Positions 55,851 through 64,000 of a stretch of 64,000 nucleotides of DNA are shown here, piece by piece. Made by a program: the position numbers and the translations under genes. The notes under the pieces were generated by a model. The model did no database searches. It saw only the letters and a list, made by a program, of their open reading frames with translations, and had not been told where the DNA came from. The stretch spans positions 3,410,001 to 3,474,000 of the forward strand of contig CM062383.1 of the NCBI GenBank assembly GCA_031310005.1, read 5' to 3'. Every line of letters starts with the position of its first letter. Positions within the stretch are counted from its first letter, which is position 1. The DNA comes from Dactylellina haptotyla. Lineage: Eukaryota > Ascomycota > Orbiliomycetes > Orbiliales > Orbiliaceae.

Positions 55851-57649
55851 ATGTTCGCAGCCATCTCTTCGTTAGGATCCATGATCTCCCGAGTACTCGG
55901 GCCGACTTTAACCAGCGGGAACCCCTTCGACGACGAATCGTACAAGAATGACTTTATATCGGAGCTAAGGGAACACACGCTACAACTCGCAGACGATATT
56001 TGGAAGGAATTCTGGGATGAGGATGTTGATCTGTTTTGCAATAAACGCCCGAGTGCGGAGACTGTTAGTACCCCGCTGGCCACCTCCAAGCTCGAGTCAG
56101 GACTACTCCTCAAGTAAACGATGACTAACACATCCGTGTGTGATATAAGGTTCCGCTAGGGTTTTATAACGGTTACACTGTTTGGACATTTGTACGTCGT
56201 CGCCTTATACTCCTCCGGTCCAAAAACTCATATTTACGCAACTCCCGCAGACGATCGGATTACAAGCTATTATCGAAGCCGAGAAATTATCACCAGGAAG
56301 ATACACCGATAAAATAGCCACGGCCACCGAGACATTACAAGAACGATATTATAACTCCGAGTTTAAAGCTTATTCTGCCTGGTTGCATTCCAAGGGAGAT
56401 TCCGACGTCTATTACGGTTTGTTGCGATCCAACTTCCATGAGATTCTCAAGATCCGTTTTCTAACTTACCGGCCAAACAGATGACAACGCTCAGATCGCC
56501 ATAGCCTTCGTAGATACATACCTCGCTTTCAAAGAACATAAATACCTCGAACTAGCCCGCGAACTTTGTCATTTCCTCATAACCGGATGGACAGAAAGCG
56601 ACTCATCGCCAGGCGGTATACAGTGGCACGTTGGAGATGAATCACCTCATACCGATAGGTGCTGTTGCTCGACAGCTATAACGGGAATCGCACTTTTAAG
56701 AACAGTCGATGCATTAAGGTCACACATTCAAGTATTAAAGAGCCGTCCTACCAAGTCGAAGATTCAACTTAGCGATGAAGAGAAACAGTCCGATTGGGTA
56801 GCACTAGAACACGCCTCGGATGAATTTATCGAAGAAATCGAGAAGGATATCCAAAAGTTCGTCGATATAGCAACGAAATGCGGGAAATGGCTAGTTGACA
56901 CCCTTTGGATCACTGAGAAGGATCGTAAGGGCGATGCGCTTACACACCTTATTGCCGATAAAATGACACAATCTGACGATTCGAACTGGAAACGGGACGA
57001 GCATACGATTTTATCATATAACATCGGGAGCACACTTCAACTACTCTGCCTGTTGCACAACGAAGCAAATATCACGCAGGGTTCGTCGTCATCGCTTAAA
57101 GGGATCGACTTTGCTGAAACGATTCATATACTCGCTGCTACCTCTATAACGCCCTATAAAGCTATCTTCAATACCTCGGCACCGAATCCAGCGAAACGAG
57201 TTTGGTCGGATTACCCATATTTCACACATCTCCTCATAGAGGGTTTGCTAGTTTACACGAATACCTTCCCAAATCATCCGAAGAATAGAGAAGTAATAAA
57301 TATGATTCTTCACAACGTCGCGTACATGAAGAGCCATTTGTCGGACGCGAAGAATTCGCTATTCTATCACAGAAATTTGAGGTTGACGCATATTTCTCCC
57401 GAGAAAACCACAGAATGGAATGAAACCATGGGCGTCATGGAGAAAATGAGTCTAGACAAGACGGAGAGAGTCTACGACGAACCGTGGGAAGATACCGAAG
57501 GTACTACGATGGCGAGGACGCTTCTGGCTAACGGAGGTGTAGCAAGGGGATTCGCATTGACAGCAGGAGAGCTAGGTAGGAAGAAAGCTTTGGAGGAGCA
57601 AACAAGACGGATATTGACATCCGCCAGCTTGGTAGCTGGTGATTGGTAA
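55851..57649 (+). CDS. GH76-like (alpha-1,6-mannanase family) protein without signal peptide
   Basis: Four exons (55851-56063, 56150-56191, 56251-56416, 56481-57649) join to 529 residues. The first intron uses a GTTAGT donor, a GACTAACAC branch site and a TATAAG acceptor; using a later GTAAAC donor instead breaks the frame. The GH76 fold is suggested by YYDDNAQIAIAFVDTYLAF, SSPGGIQWHVGDESP and ILSYNIGSTLQLLCLLHNEA, matching the family's DD-x-x-Q, GG-x-x-W and (T/S)-Y-N-x-G blocks. The two Asp at 141-142 would be the catalytic pair. The N-terminus (MFAAISSLGSMISRVLGP) is not a clear signal peptide, and no GPI site is seen, unlike yeast Dcw1 and Dfg5. It may act inside the cell or be non-enzymatic. 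Confidence 0.75.
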
Positions 57650-58143
57650 GAAGGTTATAGATTTTTGAATCTGCATGGCATCCTTCATTGCCCTGTATCA
57701 ATTCAACTTGTAAAAATGTACAATTATCTTGAAAAAAAACATGTATATTTTACAAAGAATGAAATTATCGTACCCATGCGGTCACAGGGTATTTGTTGAA
57801 AAAATATAGATACAGTAAAGGCTCGAATCGGTACCATGAGAAGAAGAAAAGAAAAAAGCGGGATAAATAAAAATGAAGATGAGAAAGAAGAAAGAAACAA
57901 TTCATACATCGTAGCTTACGGTCATGCAAACATACATTAACATGCTCCTCGAATAAGTTCGTGACTCCGGTGCCCCTTCATAGACAATACATGACGATGA
58001 TAATGATACCCCAGCCAAAAAAGCGCCGCGCGTGAAACATCCCTAGTATTACGATCCGAATCGAATCGAATCTTCTCAAGTCTATCCGTTCTACGCCCTC
58101 TGGATAGGTAGCAGCCAAAACATCATACAGCAAGGATATGTGG
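57650..58143. other. convergent 3' flanks
   Basis: About 500 bp between the ends of the GH76-like and phosphoesterase genes. It is strongly AT-rich with A-runs, consistent with polyadenylation signals. Nothing else is seen. Confidence 0.45.
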
Positions 58144-59088
58144 CTAAACATCCATTACAAGATCCTCCTTATAGTCCTCCCTCACGGTTTTTTCAAACCA
58201 ATAACCCCGCTGATTACTAACCACTCGTACGCCACTTAGATGAAAGTCACAACACCAATGCGTATGACCGAACACCCAAGCCTTCACCATCTCCTTCCCT
58301 TTCCAACCTCGCCAGGCACCGCCCTCCAAAATCCCTGTACAGAAAGCGGAACTTAGCGGAGAGTCCTCGTGCTGCGGCGCGCTTGTCTTCCTGTAGCTCG
58401 GAGCATGATGCGTCGCGACTAGGATCCTCCTATCAGGCTCCGTTTCCGCGATCTCTTCGATCTGGTCACGCAGCCAAGCGATATCGATCGAATGCTCCGC
58501 GTTGTGATCGTCAATCTTCCACCCTCTTATCTGCCGGAAGTCGTTCAGCTTATTCGCAATCTCGTCCCGCTGCTCCGGTCTTATCTCGGACTGCAGCGTG
58601 CAACCCAGGATTGTGAGTTTGGAGTCTGGGAAATCGTAGCGGTTGCGGTTCAGCAGGACGAGTTTCTCGGCGATCAGGGGGTCCGATGTGAAGAAGGACT
58701 CGAGATTCGCGAAGGCTTCGCGCCGCGAGGTGCCGTAGAATTCGTGGTTTCCTAAAACGAGGAAGACCTTATCGAAGATCTCGCAGTGGCGGCGGAGGAA
58801 GATGAGGTAGTTCTCGGGTTGGTTGAGGGTGCCGATGTCTCCGGCGAGGATGAGATAGGGCGAACTGCGGGGGATGGTGTACTCGAGGTGACCCTGGTTC
58901 TTGAAGACAGGATCAGGGATCTCGAGATGGATGTCTGAGACGAGCTGGATTGGGATGGTGGGGTAGGTTGGCGAGCGGTCAGTGACGGAGTGCAGGTAAT
59001 CGACGAGGGATTTGGGGAGGATGGACGAGGTGGACGAGGTGGATTCCTTGGAGGCTCTCTTCTCGGAGAAGATTGAGCTGAAGGACAT
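58144..59088 (-). CDS. calcineurin-like metallophosphoesterase
   Basis: A single-exon protein of 314 residues when started at MSFSSIFSEKRASKESTSST. The frame is open to an upstream ATG at 59325, but that extension is Arg/Ser-rich, unlike coding sequence of this family. Metal and phosphate motifs are in order: LVSDIHLEI (D-x-H), LILAGDIGTLNQPENYL (GD), VFLVLGNHEFYG (GNHE), VATHHAPSYR (H) and WVFGHTHWCCDFH (GH-x-H). This set matches the cyclic-nucleotide or sphingomyelin-phosphodiesterase-like branch of the superfamily. The substrate cannot be told from sequence. It is likely cytosolic. Confidence 0.87.
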   Translation of the reverse strand: MSFSSIFSEKRASKESTSSTSSILPKSLVDYLHSVTDRSPTYPTIPIQLVSDIHLEIPDPVFKNQGHLEYTIPRSSPYLILAGDIGTLNQPENYLIFLRRHCEIFDKVFLVLGNHEFYGTSRREAFANLESFFTSDPLIAEKLVLLNRNRYDFPDSKLTILGCTLQSEIRPEQRDEIANKLNDFRQIRGWKIDDHNAEHSIDIAWLRDQIEEIAETEPDRRILVATHHAPSYRKTSAPQHEDSPLSSAFCTGILEGGAWRGWKGKEMVKAWVFGHTHWCCDFHLSGVRVVSNQRGYWFEKTVREDYKEDLVMDV

Positions 59089-62000
59089 GGTGGGTGGATT
59101 TGGGGGAATTGGGTGGTCGAGGAGGGACTTTCGGCGGTGTGATTGGTTCACTTCCGCGTGAGAATCAGTCCATTGAGAGGTCGAGAGACGCCGGGGGAGA
59201 CGGCGGTCAGGTGCGAGACGGGACAACCAGTGTCCCAGGCAGTGGCGCGGGTAGGCGATTACGAGAACTGAGCAGATCAAGACTGGTAGACGGGAGCTGA
59301 ATGAAGAGCTTTTGGACGGAAACATGCAGCAGAGGAGCGATATCCTTTTTTCGTCCGAACTCTGAGCTGTCCGCCACGAGGACCTGCGTTAGGCCAAGAA
59401 AGGGGGGGCGGGGGCCACACCGCGCTTGTCGTGCAACCGCGGAAGCCGCCGGTCATCAAACAGCCGCGGAGAGCAGCAGCCGGTATCAACGTGTGCTCAA
59501 GGGGTACTTGTCCTCCCAGGTGTGCAGGAGACAGCGGCTGGCGGAAGGGGAGGCTGGTTGGAGATCGTGACAGCGTCTACGATGAGATTGGTCCGTCTTG
59601 GCCGGAGGTGTTTTACCTCGTTCGACGTGCGTGAGCAGACGGCGGAGGTTGGATGTGTTGCGCGACGTTGGAGACGGCTGTGTCACCACCGCAAACGGCA
59701 GTGTCCCAAATTGTAGTTGTCTGGACCGACGGTAGGTACGTATACGACGAGATGGGATGAGACGACTTGCGCAATCGACGGCCTTCGACTCCTGTTGCAG
59801 GTTGCTCCGACTCGTTCTTCGATCTTCTCGTTCTTCTGGCCCAGCCCTGAGTTCAGCTTTGTCCCCTGCCTCGCCGAATTTCGCCTAGCCATGCCATGTT
59901 CGCCGGTCAGAGACATCGAAGGGGCACTCGTATGGCCTCGTTTGCTCAGCAAATAGGATTCCCATCTTTCCAGCTTAGTCTCTTGGCGGCATCTTTGACC
60001 TGGAAGACACCCCTGCCCAAAATTCACCACCCTCCAGAACGACCCCCTCACCGGAATCGTCTGCGGATTTCGAGTCTGGAGACCTCAGAATCTTCGAAAA
60101 TCCGGGGGAATAAGGTACGGGAAGATCGTATTTCCTGCATAATAAAGTTGACGTTTAATAAGACAGATCAGCCCTGTGCAATATCAACGGGGGGTATATG
60201 CAATAATATTTCCATTTCCATTTCGATGTTTGAAACCCCATATTATTCTCCCAAGCAGCAATTCTTCCTGAAAGTCATTTTGATCGAAGGTTTGTGGGCA
60301 TTCGTGGTGCCCTCTGTTTTCGTGGTCAGGCTTGCAACTCGCCCCGCTTCTCGACCTCGCTCAGACCCCTTCTTCCAAATCACGCAGTGCTCCACATCAG
60401 CACTCGAATTCGCCAGTAACAACGAATGATTCGATTCCGTTTCGCTTTGTTACTTTACCCAGTTACAGTTTCTCTTTGCCGCGTCTCGTCTGACGGTGCC
60501 AAGTCGAAGACGGCAGAATTTTCGTCTTTCGTGGTCGAAGGATCTTCACGGGGATATCGTCAGAAAAGGACAATACGCTCGGACAGCAAAATATGTCTCT
60601 GCAGCACGCGAGAATGAGAAAGTTATCAAACAGCTTGCATATCTTTTTTCTAGATTTGCCAATCATGTGCCCCCCTCCTTGCTGGAGCTGGCGCTCCTGT
60701 TAACCCCTGGCGCTGGACATTTAAAATAGAACGTGTCAATGTCCAGTTTGGTTTAAAATGCAATCCTCCCTCTACTTGCATGATCCTAGGATCATTATCA
60801 AATTTTCCAAGGCCTTCCTTGTTTTGGTATTGCATCCTGCGGAGCGGAATAACAGTGCTCGGCCCCGCCTTTATCGAAGCAGTGTCGAGCTTCAATAACA
60901 AAAGGCACACACACATGAGCTCACTCTCGATGAATGCCAACCTCAGGCAGCTCTCTGCCTATTGTGTAGAAGCTGCAGCTTGTGCTATGGCGAAATCAGG
61001 CCACTCTCTATTCCTCTTCCCCATCGTGAGAACGTTAGACCGTGTGAATAGTGGAGCAGTTGGGCTAAACTCACGACGCAATATGGAATATATTGCCCCT
61101 GCAAGTTGTTTCAACTTTTCGCTGCGAAGCAGATCAGTCCCTAGATACGGGATGGTTCTCAATCTTTTATGCTTTGATACCATAGCCATCCATCGTCTTG
61201 ACCTGGACAAAGGGCTCAATCGCTAAACGATGCAATCTGAATGGCTGGATTCCTCGGAATCCCCGTGTTACACTCGGACTTGGTTTCCTTGACATTTCAA
61301 ACAGAATCCAGCCATCCAGCAAACGTTTCGATGGATCGGGGCGTGCCCCAGACAGCCGAACTCAGTACACAAAGGAATTTGGCCCGGGGAATGTGGAAAG
61401 TGGAGATCAACTTGCCTCCTTCTAGGCCAGTTGACCGAGAAGGTCTCATCCCCAAATTGTCCGAGCAAATCTCCACTTTCCACACCAACATTGAGAAATT
61501 TGCATGAGGCTGAGGACAAGTCGCGCTCCAAAATAACGCAATACTGATTCGAATTCGACATCCTGTCATTTTTCTTGTCCTTCGGATCTTCATCCAGTTC
61601 TCGAGTTTCCCACCACGATAGTCGTGTTGGAGATTCCAAGAATTGTAGTTTTCGTGTTGCACTCGGAACAATGACTCGAGCACCACAAAGCACACCGGAA
61701 ATACTATCACCCGAAGGACAAATGTGCAAAATACTCTCATTGGCAAAGCATGGCGAATTCTTAACTCGAGCGCTTTGAAGCGACCTGTAGTAAACGAGCA
61801 AATTGGAAGGGCTCCTCGAAACTTACATCCTTGTGTCGATCGCTGCAGCTGCAGCCAAACAGCCAGTCCGAGTAAACGTCCCTCCGTTTCTTTCTTTCAC
61901 CGGCGCCGCGGTTGAAAGAGGGAAACCGCCATCACCAAACCCTCAATGCGGTTTCCCGGTTACGAGTGCAGGTGTTCCAGCCCGACAGGTTCCAAGCGAG

Positions 62001-63044
62001 CTAGCCACGATTGGGTCTTGGCTATGGATGGCATGACAGGTTTACTCAACCGTACGAGGTACGCATTTTGCTGTCTGTGCGACAGTCGACCGCAGAAAAC
62101 AGCCACACCTGTTCGACGTAAACGGAATGTGCAGCTGTACGCAGAAGAAAACACGGTTCCATGGTGCAGTAGAAGCAAGTTCTCTGCAAAACCGTCACTA
62201 GTGCTGGTCTCTTGTCTCGCAAGAAATTGAGAAATAAGGGTTGTCAAGCTTTTAGCGGCGGATGGGCACCGAGAACTGCTTCACCATCATGACGAAATCC
62301 TTCCTGAACTCCAAATAAAATGAGATTGCGGGCGGGCTAATTAGCTAATGGAGGTAACAAGCAGCGTGTTCTAGAATTCGAACATCGTGATCAAGTGCTA
62401 GGCGCACGGTTATATTTTATGCTCGAGAAACATAAAAAAAAGATGGAGGTGCGACTTCTGTCAACTCCTCGAAACCACAGTTGCCGTCCTTCTGCGTCGA
62501 AGATCAAATAGCCGTGCAGGTGTGATTCGTCTGCTGCATCAAATTCACTCCCATTCAGCAAAATCCTTGCAACAGATCATTCGACGCCAAAGTTGAGAGT
62601 GGGGCGTCTTCTTCACACCCGGCACCCATCCGGGGAACCAGGATGGACCCACAACCCCAGCTTTTTTCTTTCACAAGAGTCCAAGCAAAATTCCTCCAAT
62701 CCAACGACGCCTCCAGGAACCCAGATACTTAAGGGCGCCCCACCGCGCCGTCCTGGCTGGCTTTCGGCCCCATAATCCCCATATGGGTCGGGTGACGGAT
62801 AGCCTCTTCATAGTTTCGATCCAAGTCATAGTAGGGAGAATTAAGAAGGAATAAAACCTTCTTGCGATCCCCTCGAAAAGCCTCTTTTTCTTTAGTCTTC
62901 TTCAATCTTTAAAATCTACATTCCTTTAAAAACTAGGTCTCTGTACCACCCGACACAACCCATTTCTCAATAAACCTTTCTAGAAGCCTGCACGGTTAGT
63001 CGAGGTCGGCAAACCACGACAGCCCAACACATTTTGTAGCAGCC
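59089..63044. other. long gene-poor region upstream of a receptor gene
   Basis: Almost 4 kb. The first kilobase is GC-rich, with overlapping frames on all strands, none with a domain or consistent splicing. A 177-codon plus frame at 59896-60429 changes composition halfway and is not called. A perfect inverted repeat is listed separately. Near the end the region becomes pyrimidine-rich before the next gene. Confidence 0.5.
61392..61484. repeat. perfect 16-bp inverted repeat with 61-nt spacer
   Basis: tgtggaaagtggagat at 61392-61407 is the exact reverse complement of atctccactttccaca at 61469-61484. Inside, caacttgcc near 61408 almost pairs with ggccagttg, extending the possible hairpin. No target-site duplication is visible at the ends. 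Confidence 0.85.
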
Positions 63045-64000
63045 ATGGCAGAGAAGTGGGATGCGTACGGCGGAGGCCTAGAGAAGCCAGGAGTCTACCA
63101 CAAGCAAAATTTCGCGCTAGCAGTCGTAGCTGGAACGCCGCTAATATCACTTGCATTCACCGCACTACGATTACACGCGAAGAGAAAATCAGGATGGGGA
63201 TGGGACGACTTCACAATTTCGTTTGCGACAGTATGTATATCTACTTTTTCGTAACACCATGGAGTATTCGCTAACCCCGGATGCTAGTTAATATCCATAA
63301 TCATAATATATCCATCTTGGGCATATATAAAGATGTGGCATTTTGGTATCCATATATGGGATGTTAACCAGCGAAGGCTGGAAGCACCTATGGATCAAAA
63401 CTACAAGATGACAATATGGTTCAACGTCTGCAACGCCTTCATCTTGCCGTTGGTCAAAGCGTCCATCTTGTTGCTCCTGCTTAGAGTTGGAGGAGTTATC
63501 GGTGGCGTACGCCGGTTCGTGTATGGTGTTTTCATGGTAAACGCGCTATCGTGTGTTATCATTGCCGTGTTTCTACTCTTCCAATGCCCGATGCGGTCTG
63601 GAAATAAGTGGCACGATCGCACCTTCGGCAACTTGCATTGCGCCGGAAGGGTGGTTACTGGACGTGTAATTATCTTCCAAGTATGCATCAACATGTTTAC
63701 AGATCTTCTTATCTTTCCGATCCCATGTTATCTCACCTGGAAGCTGCAGAAGGCCAGTTTGAGAAACAGGTTGATCGTTGTCTTCCTGTTCTCCCTCAGT
63801 TTAGGGTATGCCTCTTTCTACTCACCCTTTCTTGAAAAACAGTTCTAACCAATATATAAACAGCGTTACTGCCATCGGCGCCGCCAAAATCTATTACACA
63901 TACAGAGACCGACTCTACGTCTCTGCTCCTGATGATTGGACATGGGACATCATCTTCACTATCAATCATTGGGAAAACTGTGTCGCCATCGTTGTCGCCT
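63045..64000 (+). CDS. rhodopsin-like (PTH11/SAT4-type) integral membrane protein, 5' part
   Basis: Three exons are seen (63045-63230, 63288-63805, 63864 to the edge) and the gene runs off the window. Translation begins MAEKWDAYGGGLEKPGVYHK. Hydrophobic helices follow: FALAVVAGTPLISLAFTALR, ISIIIIYPSWAYIK, NVCNAFILPLVKASILLLLL, VYGVFMVNALSCVIIAVFLL, IIFQVCINMFTDLLIFPIPC and IVVFLFSLSLGVTAIGAA. The DDFTI motif after the first helix and ILPLVKASILLLLLR are typical of the fungal rhodopsin-domain family, which includes PTH11-like receptors. A seventh helix is expected beyond the edge. The introns are phase 0 and in a Gly codon. Confidence 0.88.

Noticed and set aside
59089-59325. N-terminal extension of the phosphoesterase to an upstream ATG
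   Set aside because: The extra 79 residues are Arg/Ser-rich and look like translated leader; the family's conserved sequence begins well after the later Met.
59896-60429. 177-codon plus-strand frame
   Set aside because: Composition changes along its length, there is no domain, and overlapping frames of similar size exist on other strands in this GC-rich region.

Overview
The window is nuclear DNA of a filamentous ascomycete (Pezizomycotina). The evidence is short introns (about 45-90 nt) with GTAAGT/GTATGT-like donors, CTAAC-type branch sites and YAG acceptors, an HET-domain gene, a rhodopsin-like integral membrane protein of the PTH11/SAT4 type, and GPI-anchored Thr/Pro-rich wall proteins beside conserved eukaryotic housekeeping genes. 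Product similarity makes a leotiomycete-like genome plausible, but that is inference. There are no bacterial operons, rRNA genes or convincing tRNAs. Most gene models were rebuilt by joining exons by eye so that frame and splice signals agree.

Left part (1-13.5 kb): the 3' end of an ankyrin-repeat gene; CLP1 (mRNA 3'-end processing); TVP15 (Golgi membrane); HUB1 (splicing-linked ubiquitin-like protein), divergent from a tiny Cys-containing gene; a secretory EF-hand protein of the SSP120/nucleobindin type; TRM12/TYW2 (wybutosine synthesis); a Gly/Tyr-tailed protein; and a seven-intron coiled-coil protein.

Middle-left (14.9-26.7 kb) is more lineage specific. A same-strand trio holds two four-helix membrane proteins around a helical soluble protein of unknown function. 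Next come a tandem-GFA-domain protein, two tandem RBR-type E3 ligase paralogues and a large F-box protein, which together form a small ubiquitin-themed island.

Middle (28-45 kb): ZPR1, chorismate mutase (ARO7), a second F-box protein, an unknown membrane protein, ARP3, a taspase-like threonine aspartase, a PSD-like pyruvoyl decarboxylase with an unusual FGGS cleavage motif, and TFIIH subunit TFB4.

Right part (45-64 kb) is accessory. An unknown four-helix membrane protein and an HET-domain protein are divergent and share a short promoter. These are followed by a membrane-anchored aspartic-protease-like protein that has lost its first catalytic Asp, a GPI-type wall protein with a 30-bp in-frame repeat, a GH76-like protein without a signal peptide, a calcineurin-like phosphoesterase, a gene-poor 3.9-kb stretch with a perfect 16-bp inverted repeat, and the 5' part of a rhodopsin-like membrane receptor running off the right edge.
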